A DNA stretch of 10,103 nucleotides. It comes from Chloroflexota bacterium. GTDB taxonomy: Bacteria; Chloroflexota; UBA6077. The notes under the pieces were generated by a model. The model saw only the letters and a program-made list of their open reading frames with translations. It searched no databases and was not told where the DNA came from. The position numbers and the translations under genes were made by a program. How positions within the stretch are numbered: position 1 is the stretch's first letter; each line of letters begins with the position of its first letter. Location of the stretch: assembly GCA_021788565.1 (NCBI GenBank), contig JAJYKO010000122.1, forward strand, positions 1 through 10,103, written 5' to 3'. Of the stretch, positions 1 to 7,017 are shown piece by piece.

Positions 1-135
1 GCCAAGCTGGCTCACCATTTGTGTGAGGGATGCCGGCCCCCTCGAATTGCTTATGGCTATCTGATGACCCGCGTTGGCGAATAGCCGTGCCGCCGTGCCG
101 CCTATGTGGCCGCTTCCGATTACCCCGATGTTCAT
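1..135 (-). CDS. F420-dependent NADP oxidoreductase-like protein, N-terminal fragment
   Basis: Partial gene that continues beyond the left edge; 45 N-terminal codons are visible with no stop. The product opens with a beta strand and a classic dinucleotide-binding glycine loop (G7-S-G9-H-I-G12-G), followed by an ISNSRGP segment at residues 28-34, the usual position for contacts with the NADP 2'-phosphate. This opening is typical of the NADPH-dependent F420 reductase / NAD(P)-binding family (COG2085-like), which transfers hydride between NADPH and a deazaflavin or related substrate in the cytoplasm. The ATG at 133-135 has a good GGAGG-type ribosome site at 141-147, which supports this start. 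The Rossmann assignment is firm. True F420 specificity is inferred, because the substrate domain is outside the window and many family members have other substrates. Confidence 0.8.
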   Translation of the reverse strand, partial: MNIGVIGSGHIGGTAARLFANAGHQIAISNSRGPASLTQMVSQLG

Positions 136-175
136 CCCAGTTCCTCCAATGCTGCCAGTCGGCGCCAGGTTGAGA

Positions 176-195
176 TTTGGCGTCGAGACGCCAAA
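176..195. repeat. Second inverted repeat in the 136-285 gap
   Basis: TTTGGCGTC (176-184) and GACGCCAAA (187-195) form a perfect 9-bp inverted repeat with a 2-base centre; a real hairpin would have about 8 pairs and a 4-base loop. It sits immediately beyond the larger stem-loop and about 30 bases upstream of the ribosome site of the leftmost gene. It could be part of a terminator cluster for the kinase transcript or a dimeric-repressor operator for the reductase-like gene. The sequence does not decide which. Confidence 0.4.
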
Positions 196-197
196 CA

Positions 198-239
198 CCG
201 CCGCCAGCAGCAGGTTCCATGCCTGTCTGCTGGCGGCGG
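198..239 (-). terminator. Strong stem-loop after the histidine kinase gene, possible terminator
   Basis: A perfect 13-bp GC-rich stem (198-210 with 227-239) is extended inward by a CAGG/CCTG pairing (211-214 with 222-225) across a one-base bulge, leaving a 7-base loop. It lies 47 bases past the kinase stop codon. Read on the minus strand, it is followed only by a short TGTTT, so it is a weak match to a Rho-independent terminator. It could also be an RNA 3'-end stabiliser or simply a structured spacer. Confidence 0.5.
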
Positions 240-285
240 CGCTGGAGTGTCGACCCCAGGTCGCCGATAGGCGGGCGAGGGAGGG

Positions 286-3270
286 CTAGCTTGTAGGCGA
301 CAAGCTCAGGTCGCCTGAGTCGGGCACGAAGGTACCGAACGCCACGTGAAAGGAGCTTCCTTTGCCTGGTTCACTCTCCACCCAGATGCTGCCACCGTGG
401 GCCTCCACCAGCATCTTCGTGATGTACAGCCCGAGGCCCAGTCCTTCCGTTCGTCGCGCGCCACTGGCCCTGTAGAAGCGCTCGAAAAGGCGGGACATGT
501 CCTCGGGGGCGATTCCTGGGCCCGAATCCACCACCGAGATTGTGACTCGTTCCTTGTCCGCCCCCGCAAGGACCAGAACCTTGCCCTCCGAGTACTTCAC
601 GGCATTCGAGAGCAGGTTAGTCAGTATCCGTTCCAGCCGGTTCGGGTCGACCAGAATCGGCGGTAGGACATCGGACATCTCCACTCGAATCCTGGATACG
701 TCGAGGACGCCGGTCAGACGACCCTGCAGGTCCACTACGAACGAAGCCACATCCACGGGCGCGAGATCGAGCTTTAGCTGCCCAGACTCCAGCCGCGATA
801 TGTCCAACAGGTCCTGGATCATGGCGTTCATCCGCCTGGAGCTTACCAGTATGGTCTCGGCGCCGGACCTCACTTTGTCGGGCCTATCCGCGAATCTGAT
901 CAGCATCTGGGCATAGCCCTGAAGTGTTGCTAGGGGCGCCCGAAGGTCGTGGGAGACCAGGGATATGTACTCCTTCCTCATCTGCTCGAGCTGGCGCAGC
1001 TCCGTCACATCCCGAAAGATGAGTATACCCATGCTCACATTGCCGCTCCCGTCTCGTATGGAGCTCCCGGTGAACAGGAGCCGTCGCTGCATCAGGTCCG
1101 GTCTGGCGAAGATGAGCTCGTAGTCGACGAAACTCTCTCCTCGGAACACCCGGGCTTGTGGAGACGCTCCAGGGCGGAGGGGTGAGCCATCCGGCATAAG
1201 CAACCTGGCTTCCATGGCTCTTTGGAGGGTTCGGGCATCGTCGGCCACAATTTGAGTGATGTCCGTCGCCGCCCGATTTCTCACGAGAATGCTGCCGTGT
1301 CGATCAACTATGATGACTGCTTCTCCTAGACTCTCCAGGAGTGCGTTGATCTGGGCCGCTTGATCCTCAGCCTCCGTTCTAGCGGCACGCTCAGCCTCGA
1401 ATAGCCGCCTACGTTCCGCCTCAGTTGTCGCCAGTTGCTGCCTGGTCTGCTCGACAGCCCTGCTCAGCTGGCGTACCTCCGAAATCTGGCTCTCCGGCAG
1501 CCGCGATTCTCTGACTCCGGAGGCGACCTCGGCGACTGCCTGGCCCAGAACCCGCAACGGACCGGTCAGCCCACCCGCGATGGCCACTCCGACGACGGCC
1601 GAGAAGACCGCCGCGAGCAACAATATCCCGAAGGCCAAGTCGCGTTGCTCGTGCGTCTCCGCCAAAACCGCAGAGAGTGGCTGCTCGACCACCACCCCCC
1701 AACCCAGGTCCGGCACCCTGGCGTAGCCGGCCACGGTTAGCGTACGGTCTTCGACGAACCGCAAGGCGCCTGACGTGTCTCTCCCCGTGAGCAGCGCGTG
1801 GACGGCAGGTGTGTTGGAGAGGGCCGCCTGGCTCTGGACCAGGGAGGCATCGGGATGAGCGATTACTCTGCCGTGGCCATCGACCAGGTATGCCAGGGAA
1901 CGTCCGCTGGCCGAACCCAGAAAGTCGGTGAGCTCCGCGGGTTCGATGGAGCCGGCCACAGCCCCGTGGAATGCGCCGCCGGAACCGCGGATAGGGGATG
2001 CGAAGACGAAAAGGGGCCTGTGAAGGACCGGCGATACCAGGAGCGCCCAGGTTGGCAGACTCGTGCGTCGCGCATCCTCGAACACCGAGTATCCGGCGTA
2101 GGATGCCACTGGGGAATCTCCCGCGGAGGCAGTGGAGGCACCCTCAGCGCCCACGACGGAGACGTTGAGCAGCGCCGGCCACTGGGAGATGAACGCCTGG
2201 AGGTGGGCTCTTTGCTCAGCGGGACTCAGCTGAAGCAGGCCCGGCTCCACCGCGAGGGATGTCACTGCTGACCTGTTGAGGCCGATGAAGGTGGCCGTCT
2301 GTTTCGCGAGCGCCACTGCCAGTTGCTGCTGGCTAGCCAGAGCCTGCTGGGTGGCTACGCTCTCCTGGTGGTTCATGGTCATGGCCACGGTGAACAGGAG
2401 GGGGACGACGGCGGCTGCGGATAGGCCAAGGGCAAAGCGGGTCCTTAAGGAGGTCGGATCGATTCGACCCAGGTGTGAACCCAGCCACGGCAGCAGAGCT
2501 ACCGTTGCTCCGAACCCTCCGTAGTATGCGATCCTGATCCACGTGCTCTGGGAGATGGAAGGGCCGAGTAGACAGCTGACAAAGGCAGCCCCCGCCAGGA
2601 CGTGGGCGAACGAGTATATCGGGCGAGGGATGCCAGCCCACAACTGTACATTGATCAGAAGAACCCCGGTGAGGACAAGGGCCGTGCCCAGCAGAGGGAG
2701 ATAGGGACGAACGTTTGCGTAAGCTGACGAGCTGAAATCACCGGGCAGTGCCAGGACGACCATGCCTGACATAACGCCGGATACTCCTGCCGCAAGTGCG
2801 AACAGATCCCGGTTTGGGAATGCGGTTCGGCGTTCATCCCTAGCCGAGAGGAAGGGTGCTGCAACCGTGCCCAACCCCATGGTCCCGAAGTTCACGGCCC
2901 CCAGCCATCCGCCAACCGTGGCGGAGCCATAGGCCAGCAGCAGGAGAACGAAGGCTCCGAGTAGGTGCACACAGATTTCGAAGGAGCGGGGGGCTCCGAT
3001 CACGGCCACCAGCAGCAGGCTCGAACCCACCAGAAAGAAGAACGTTCCCCAGAGAATCAGGTTCGGCTGAAGCGCGGTGTACGCTGGAGACATGAATCGG
3101 TGAGGAGTCACCAGCATCATGGATCCAACGATCGCCTGGAAGACGCCGATAGCAAACTGGAGCGTGCCGATGTTTTGGATGCCGAGAGGCACCCCGACGA
3201 CCGGAGGCACAGGCATTTTCCCGTTCACCAGGCTGCCTCTGACTGACGAGTCGGCGGAGCGGAACGCCAT
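286..3270 (-). CDS. Membrane sensor histidine kinase (duplicated 4-TM module, Cache, HAMP, PAS, HisKA, HATPase)
   Basis: A 994-residue sensor kinase that should autophosphorylate and pass the phosphate to a response regulator. Domains in order: eight hydrophobic segments at about residues 33-265, forming two related four-helix units; a ninth helix at about 279-300; an extracytoplasmic double-Cache-like sensor at about 301-540; a helix at about 545-568; HAMP plus coiled coil to about 640; PAS at about 641-757; HisKA with phosphoacceptor H774 in the SHDLRAP motif; and HATPase_c with N-box N889, G1 motif D915-SGPG, F-box FERF at 929-932 and G2 motif GLGLG at 943-947. All catalytic motifs are intact. 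The ATG at 3268-3270 has only a weak G-rich upstream site, so a start near codons 16-19 (GTG or ATG) is possible. No response regulator flanks it; the next gene upstream is isocitrate dehydrogenase, 281 bases away, so it behaves as an orphan kinase here. The ligand is unknown. Cache domains commonly bind small organic ligands. Confidence 0.93.
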   Translation of the reverse strand: MAFRSADSSVRGSLVNGKMPVPPVVGVPLGIQNIGTLQFAIGVFQAIVGSMMLVTPHRFMSPAYTALQPNLILWGTFFFLVGSSLLLVAVIGAPRSFEICVHLLGAFVLLLLAYGSATVGGWLGAVNFGTMGLGTVAAPFLSARDERRTAFPNRDLFALAAGVSGVMSGMVVLALPGDFSSSAYANVRPYLPLLGTALVLTGVLLINVQLWAGIPRPIYSFAHVLAGAAFVSCLLGPSISQSTWIRIAYYGGFGATVALLPWLGSHLGRIDPTSLRTRFALGLSAAAVVPLLFTVAMTMNHQESVATQQALASQQQLAVALAKQTATFIGLNRSAVTSLAVEPGLLQLSPAEQRAHLQAFISQWPALLNVSVVGAEGASTASAGDSPVASYAGYSVFEDARRTSLPTWALLVSPVLHRPLFVFASPIRGSGGAFHGAVAGSIEPAELTDFLGSASGRSLAYLVDGHGRVIAHPDASLVQSQAALSNTPAVHALLTGRDTSGALRFVEDRTLTVAGYARVPDLGWGVVVEQPLSAVLAETHEQRDLAFGILLLAAVFSAVVGVAIAGGLTGPLRVLGQAVAEVASGVRESRLPESQISEVRQLSRAVEQTRQQLATTEAERRRLFEAERAARTEAEDQAAQINALLESLGEAVIIVDRHGSILVRNRAATDITQIVADDARTLQRAMEARLLMPDGSPLRPGASPQARVFRGESFVDYELIFARPDLMQRRLLFTGSSIRDGSGNVSMGILIFRDVTELRQLEQMRKEYISLVSHDLRAPLATLQGYAQMLIRFADRPDKVRSGAETILVSSRRMNAMIQDLLDISRLESGQLKLDLAPVDVASFVVDLQGRLTGVLDVSRIRVEMSDVLPPILVDPNRLERILTNLLSNAVKYSEGKVLVLAGADKERVTISVVDSGPGIAPEDMSRLFERFYRASGARRTEGLGLGLYITKMLVEAHGGSIWVESEPGKGSSFHVAFGTFVPDSGDLSLSPTS

Positions 3271-3307
3271 CTAGAGCCCCCGCGTGACTAAGTGGATCAG
3301 CCGTGTG

Positions 3308-3334
3308 TCCCGACGAGGAGCACAGCGGTCGGGA
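3308..3334. promoter_or_regulatory. Inverted repeat in the histidine kinase leader
   Basis: TCCCGAC (3308-3314) and GTCGGGA (3328-3334) form a perfect 7-bp inverted repeat separated by 13 bases, 38 bases upstream of the kinase ATG. The spacing suits either a leader-RNA hairpin or a two-half-site operator. A nearby pair of direct repeats CGAAATGG (3360-3367 and 3373-3380, 13 bases start to start) lies further upstream. The 3271-3551 gap holds no convincing gene and no consensus promoter that I can name with confidence. The best minus-strand sigma70-like match is a weak TATTCT near 3384-3389. Functional significance is inferred only. Confidence 0.25.
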
Positions 3335-3551
3335 GTACGCCCCACAGCAGCATGCGATTCGAAATGGCGACGCGAAATGGTGGAGAATAAAGCGAAGCTC
3401 AGTCCATTGAAGTGCCGGAAGGGCTAAGCGTCTCGCTGTTAAGGACTTTGCTATGAAACAGACTACGAAAAGTTTAGCACCTCCTGTTGATTGGAGCAAC
3501 GTTCACGAATACCGGAAAACCGCTCGACCAGGCCGTGTTTGGGCAGGAGAG

Positions 3552-4637
3552 TCATGCCGTGGCGCGTCCGTGGCGTGAAGTCCCCATCGCTTCTGTGATG
3601 GCGTCTGCCATTCGAGAGGTGCTGGCCGACCCGCCCAGGTCCGATGTGACCTCTTTGCCTTCCTTAAGCACGGAGATCAGGGCGTTCTCGATTCTGCTCG
3701 CGGCTTCCGTCTCTCCCAGGTGGCGAAGCATCATTACACCGCTCAGGATAGTAGCCATTGGATTGGCCTTGTCCTGCCCCGCGATCGTAGGCGCGGTCCC
3801 GTGGACTGGCTCGAAGACGGTTGCCTCGGCGCCCACGTTCGCTCCGGGCGCTACTCCAAGGCCGCCCACCAGACCGGCTGTTAGGTCCGAGAGAATATCT
3901 CCATACAGATTGGGGGCTACGATCACGTCGTATGCTTCGGGGAACTGAACCAGTTGCATGCACATGTTGTCGATGATTCTGTCCTCGAACCCTATCTGCG
4001 GGTAGGAACGCGCGATATCCCTTGCCGTTTCCAGGAATAAGCCATCCGTGCGCTTCAGGATGTTCGCTTTGTGCACCGCCGTCACCTTATGGCGTCCATG
4101 ACTCACGGCGTAGTCGAAGGCGTACTTCACAACACGCTCCGAGCCGTGCCGCGACAGGACCTTCACGGCTTCAGCTATGTCCGGAGTAATCATGTGCTCG
4201 ATGCCCACGTAGAGGTCCTCAGTGTTCTCCCTGACGACCACCAGGTCGACACTGTCAAACCGAGTTGCAACGCCTGGATACACCCGTGCCGGCCGCACAT
4301 TCGCGTAAAGGTCCAGTTCTTTGCGCAATGCCACGTTGACGCTGGGGTAAGTCCTTGAGATAGTCGGCTTCTTGCCCCCCTGTGTCCACCCGACGGAGAC
4401 CTGAAAGGCCGTGTCTCCAACAGGCGTAGTTATGGGGCCCTTGAGGGCAACCTTCGTGCGCTCGATGGAATCCAACACGAGGTCTGGAAGAGGCGTACCA
4501 TATCTGTCCGCAACGTGGGAGCCGGCCTCCACCACGTTCCACTTTATCTCAACGCCGCTGGCATCGATTACCCTCCTTGCGGCTGCGGTCACCTCGGGGC
4601 CGATCCCTTCTCCAGGTATCAAAGTTACTTCGTGCAT
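3552..4637 (-). CDS. icd: Isocitrate dehydrogenase, NAD-type
   Basis: A 361-residue cytoplasmic enzyme of the isocitrate/isopropylmalate dehydrogenase family, expected to convert isocitrate to 2-oxoglutarate and CO2 in the TCA cycle. Visible signatures: the nucleotide-side opening IPGEGIGPE (7-15); the substrate loop S99-V-N101-V-A-L-R105 with downstream R115; [13 protein letters not shown] (136-148), which is typical of isocitrate dehydrogenases rather than isopropylmalate enzymes; K190; the metal-binding region [10 protein letters not shown] (243-252); and [15 protein letters not shown] (279-293). In the last motif, Thr-Ile replaces the Lys-Tyr that contacts the NADP phosphate in E. coli Icd, which argues for NAD. 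Residues 75-98 form an insertion absent from familiar relatives. The start is set by a GGAGG site 7 bases upstream of this ATG; an in-frame GTG 54 bases further upstream lacks a ribosome site. It is divergent from gpmA. Homoisocitrate dehydrogenase is a less likely alternative. Confidence 0.88.
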   Translation of the reverse strand: MHEVTLIPGEGIGPEVTAAARRVIDASGVEIKWNVVEAGSHVADRYGTPLPDLVLDSIERTKVALKGPITTPVGDTAFQVSVGWTQGGKKPTISRTYPSVNVALRKELDLYANVRPARVYPGVATRFDSVDLVVVRENTEDLYVGIEHMITPDIAEAVKVLSRHGSERVVKYAFDYAVSHGRHKVTAVHKANILKRTDGLFLETARDIARSYPQIGFEDRIIDNMCMQLVQFPEAYDVIVAPNLYGDILSDLTAGLVGGLGVAPGANVGAEATVFEPVHGTAPTIAGQDKANPMATILSGVMMLRHLGETEAASRIENALISVLKEGKEVTSDLGGSASTSRMADAITEAMGTSRHGRATA

Positions 4638-4644
4638 CTGCAAT

Positions 4645-4649
4645 CCTCC
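4645..4649 (-). promoter_or_regulatory. Ribosome binding site that fixes the icd start
   Basis: A perfect GGAGG on the minus strand with a 7-base spacer to the ATG at 4635-4637. It favours the product beginning [11 protein letters not shown], as in relatives, over the longer reading from a GTG at 4689-4691. Confidence 0.85.
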
Positions 4650-4750
4650 ATTTACTACCGCCGGGCTACAGTTGTGTCGCCCACGCTCCACAATCGACTA
4701 TTACATCAATCGGGCCAGACTGGGGCGGAATTGGAGCTTGGTCGCGGTTA

Positions 4751-4765
4751 TGCACGTACGGTGCA
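4751..4765. promoter_or_regulatory. Imperfect palindrome in the icd/gpmA divergent region
   Basis: TGCAC and GTGCA flank a 5-base centre (GTACG) in the 195-base space between two divergent genes. This is a plausible dimeric-regulator site that could act on either promoter, but short palindromes also occur by chance and no bound factor can be named. Confidence 0.2.
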
Positions 4766-4785
4766 AGGGGAGCTACGGCTCTGGT

Positions 4786-4800
4786 ATCATCAACGATGAT
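4786..4800. promoter_or_regulatory. Perfect inverted repeat upstream of gpmA, overlapping a -10-like sequence
   Basis: ATCATC (4786-4791) and GATGAT (4795-4800) form a perfect 6-bp inverted repeat with a 3-base centre, 32 bases before the gpmA start. It overlaps TATCAT (4785-4790), the best -10-like hexamer in the region, although no good -35 lies at the expected distance. That arrangement would suit repression of the gpmA-manB unit. It is a candidate only. Confidence 0.3.
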
Positions 4801-4822
4801 CTGGCACCACACCGAGGGTGCG

Positions 4823-4829
4823 AGGAGGG
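4823..4829 (+). promoter_or_regulatory. Ribosome binding site that favours the TTG start of gpmA
   Basis: AGGAGGG ends 3 bases before the TTG at 4833-4835; the AGGAGG core has a 4-base spacer. It lies inside the coding region if translation begins at the upstream GTG (4818-4820), which itself lacks a good site. This and the family's usual N-terminus favour TTG initiation. Confidence 0.65.
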
Positions 4830-4832
4830 AAC

Positions 4833-5585
4833 TTGGCGACGAAACTGGTACTCATACGCCACGGTGAAAGCACCTGGAATGAGGAGAATCGATTCACCGG
4901 CTGGACAGATGTAGATCTCACGAGGCGAGGAGTTGCCGAGGCAAAGCGCGCTGGGAAACTGCTCGCCGAAAGTGGGTTCAACTTCGACGTCGCGTTCACT
5001 TCGGTGCTCAAACGTGCCATCCGGACGCTGTGGATCGTGCTGGACGGGATGGACCTGATGTGGATCCCGGTGCAGAAGTCGTGGCGTTTAAATGAGCGCC
5101 ACTATGGGGCTCTTCAGGGGCTGAACAAGGCGGAGACAGCCGCGAAGTACGGCGATGAGCAGGTGCTGATCTGGCGTCGGAGCTACAACGTCCCACCGCC
5201 TGCGTTGACCAGGGATGACCCTCGCTTCCCTGGCAACGATCCTCGCTACCAGGACATGGCTCCGCAGGAGGTCCCCCTCACCGAATGCCTGGAAGATACC
5301 GTTGCGCGCTTCCTGCCATACTGGCACGACACTATCGCCCCTACCATTCGCGAGGGCCGACGTGTGGTCATCGTGGCTCACGGGAACAGCCTGCGTGCCC
5401 TGGTCAAGTACCTCGACGATATCTCTGATCAGGAGATAGTCGGACTCAACATCCCAACCGGCGTGCCGCTCGTCTACGAGCTTGACGTGGACCTGAAACC
5501 AATCAAGAGCTACTATCTGGGCAATCCAGAGGATATTCGCCAGGCTCAGGAGGCCGTAGCCAGGCAGGGCAAGTCAAAGGGATAG
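4833..5585 (+). CDS. gpmA: 2,3-bisphosphoglycerate-dependent phosphoglycerate mutase
   Basis: Interconverts 3-phosphoglycerate and 2-phosphoglycerate in glycolysis and gluconeogenesis through a phosphohistidine intermediate, using 2,3-bisphosphoglycerate as primer. With the TTG start the protein is 250 residues, the same length as E. coli GpmA, and begins [13 protein letters not shown] as relatives do. Catalytic residues are all present: H10 in the RHGE motif, R61, E88 in RLNERHYG, and H183 in [10 protein letters not shown]. The substrate-lid region with YNVPPP (118-123) is also typical of the dimeric or tetrameric cofactor-dependent class. An in-frame GTG at 4818 would add five residues but has no ribosome site. 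The stop codon is 23 bases before the phosphohexomutase start on the same strand, so the two genes are probably co-transcribed. It is divergent from icd. Function is highly confident; the exact start is moderately so. Confidence 0.95.
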   Translation: MATKLVLIRHGESTWNEENRFTGWTDVDLTRRGVAEAKRAGKLLAESGFNFDVAFTSVLKRAIRTLWIVLDGMDLMWIPVQKSWRLNERHYGALQGLNKAETAAKYGDEQVLIWRRSYNVPPPALTRDDPRFPGNDPRYQDMAPQEVPLTECLEDTVARFLPYWHDTIAPTIREGRRVVIVAHGNSLRALVKYLDDISDQEIVGLNIPTGVPLVYELDVDLKPIKSYYLGNPEDIRQAQEAVARQGKSKG

Positions 5586-5608
5586 CTTCTGTTCGAAAGG
5601 GAGAAATC

Positions 5609-6952
5609 ATGCGTGTGAATCCGGGCATCTTCAAGGCCTACGACATCCGGGGGATCTACCCAACCGATCTCGACGAAGCCACCGCGTACGCGATTGGCCG
5701 GGCGTTTGTCACGTTCCTCAACGCGGACCGGGTGCTGGTCGGTCGCGACATGCGGCTCTCGGGCCCCCAGCTCTTCGCGGAAGTCACGCGCGGGATCATG
5801 GACCAGGGTGCGGACGTGATCGATATCGGGATGGTGAGCACAGATCAGTACTACTTCGCATGTTCGGAGATGAAGCTTCCCGGCATCATGGTGACTGCTT
5901 CCCATAATCCCAAGGTTTACAACGGCTTCAAGATGGTTCGGCAGATGCCCTACCTCCTCAGCGGTGACCAGGGCATTCAGGATATCCGCCGAATCGTCGA
6001 GGGGAACGCATTCGCTCCCGCGACGCGGCAGGGTGTCATGCGTTCGGCCGACCTCTCGGAGCGCTTCGTGGAAAAGGTGCTGAGCCTGATCGACGTGGCG
6101 GCGATCAAGCCACTCAAGGTCGTCGTAGACACAGGGAACGGCATGGTGGGTCCGATCCTCCAGCGCGTGTACTCTCGGCTGCCGATCACGCTGGTCGGGA
6201 TGTATCTGCAGCCGGATGGCAATCTGCCCAACCACGGCCTGGACCCTTTGCAGCCGGAGAACCGCGCTGATCTGCAGAAGCGGGTAATCGCGGAGAAGGC
6301 CGACATCGGGTTCGCCTTCGACGGGGATGGCGACCGGTTCTTCGTGATCGACAACCGCGGCGAGTTCGTCGCCGGCGACTATCTGACGGCGCTGCTCGCC
6401 CGCTATCTGCTCCGAAAGCATCCTGGGGGCAAGATAGTGTACGACATACGAGCCTCATGGGCTGTGCCCGACCTCGTGCGTGGGGCCGACGGCGAGCCGC
6501 TGGTGGAGCGAGTGGGCCACGCGTTCATCAAGCGTCGTATGGCAGACGAGGGCGTGCTGTTCGCCGGGGAAGTCTCGGGCCACTACTACTTCCAGGGCTT
6601 CAACTACGCCGACTCCGGCATCATCCCGTCACTGCTCGTGCTGGAGATGCTGTCCACTACTGGCAAGAGGATGTCGGAACTGCTTCGCCCCCTGGAGGAG
6701 GAGTACTTCATCTCTGGAGAGATCAACTCCAAGGTATCCGATGCAAAGGGCAAGCTGCAGAAACTGGCCTCTCGCTATGGCGATGGGCGGATCGAGCGGA
6801 TTGACGGTATCTCCGTCACCTATCCGACCTGGCACTTCAACGTGCGTGCCTCGAACACCGAGCCGCTGATGCGTCTGAACCTGGAGGCGAAGTCGCGCGA
6901 GGAGATGGAGCGGCGCCGCGACGAGGTACTGGGGATCATAAGGGCGTCGTGA
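5609..6952 (+). CDS. manB: Phosphomannomutase/phosphoglucomutase
   Basis: An alpha-D-phosphohexomutase that interconverts hexose 6-phosphate and hexose 1-phosphate (mannose and/or glucose), feeding GDP-mannose or NDP-glucose synthesis for glycans, or glycogen-type metabolism. The 447-residue length is close to the usual 450-465. Motifs run in family order: opening FKAYDIRGIYP (8-18); phosphoserine loop TASHNP with catalytic S98; metal site DGDGDR (238-243); sugar-binding GEVSGH (320-325), the form expected in PMM/PGM rather than phosphoglucosamine mutase; and phosphate-binding RASNTEP (413-419). The ATG has an AGGGAG site (5598-5603) with a 5-base spacer. It lies 23 bases after gpmA and is probably the second gene of that unit. 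A structured convergent junction with an intrinsic terminator follows. Whether mannose or glucose is preferred cannot be read from the sequence. Confidence 0.94.
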   Translation: MRVNPGIFKAYDIRGIYPTDLDEATAYAIGRAFVTFLNADRVLVGRDMRLSGPQLFAEVTRGIMDQGADVIDIGMVSTDQYYFACSEMKLPGIMVTASHNPKVYNGFKMVRQMPYLLSGDQGIQDIRRIVEGNAFAPATRQGVMRSADLSERFVEKVLSLIDVAAIKPLKVVVDTGNGMVGPILQRVYSRLPITLVGMYLQPDGNLPNHGLDPLQPENRADLQKRVIAEKADIGFAFDGDGDRFFVIDNRGEFVAGDYLTALLARYLLRKHPGGKIVYDIRASWAVPDLVRGADGEPLVERVGHAFIKRRMADEGVLFAGEVSGHYYFQGFNYADSGIIPSLLVLEMLSTTGKRMSELLRPLEEEYFISGEINSKVSDAKGKLQKLASRYGDGRIERIDGISVTYPTWHFNVRASNTEPLMRLNLEAKSREEMERRRDEVLGIIRAS

Positions 6953-6964
6953 TGCTTTCGCTTG

Positions 6965-6997
6965 AGACCTCCGAGGTCTCGAAGACCTCGGAGGTCT
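6965..6997. repeat. Perfect 15-bp inverted repeat with nested palindromic arms
   Basis: AGACCTCCGAGGTCT (6965-6979) and its exact reverse complement AGACCTCGGAGGTCT (6983-6997) flank a 3-base CGA centre. Each arm is itself an interrupted palindrome (AGACCT, three bases, AGGTCT), so the unit contains four copies of one half-site and can fold as one long hairpin or as two short ones. It starts 12 bases after the phosphohexomutase stop, between convergent genes. No T-run follows it in either direction, so it looks more like a dispersed REP/MITE-like element or structured 3' end than a classical terminator. Confidence 0.75.
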
Positions 6998-7017
6998 GAG
7001 TCGAAACGTCCGGCCTC

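Noticed and set aside
3360..3380. CGAAATGG direct repeats as the start of a CRISPR or iteron array
   Set aside because: There are only two 8-base copies, 13 bases apart, with no further units.
2840..3499. 219-codon minus-strand frame starting with TTG in the gap upstream of the kinase
   Set aside because: Most of it overlaps the kinase gene in another frame, and the Arg/Ser/Pro/Cys-rich translation is typical of an out-of-frame shadow.
3487..3948. 153-codon plus-strand frame across the end of icd
   Set aside because: It is antisense to conserved isocitrate dehydrogenase coding sequence, with no ribosome site and no recognisable domain.
4635..4691. Longer N-terminus for isocitrate dehydrogenase from a GTG at 4689-4691 (18 extra residues)
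   Set aside because: The extension has no ribosome site and is unlike the family, whereas the internal ATG has a perfect GGAGG and gives the conserved N-terminus.
5546..6421. Open frame of 291 codons on the minus strand, antisense to the phosphohexomutase
   Set aside because: It lies inside a gene with all motifs intact on the plus strand. High-GC coding DNA often leaves long antisense frames, and the translation shows no recognisable domain.
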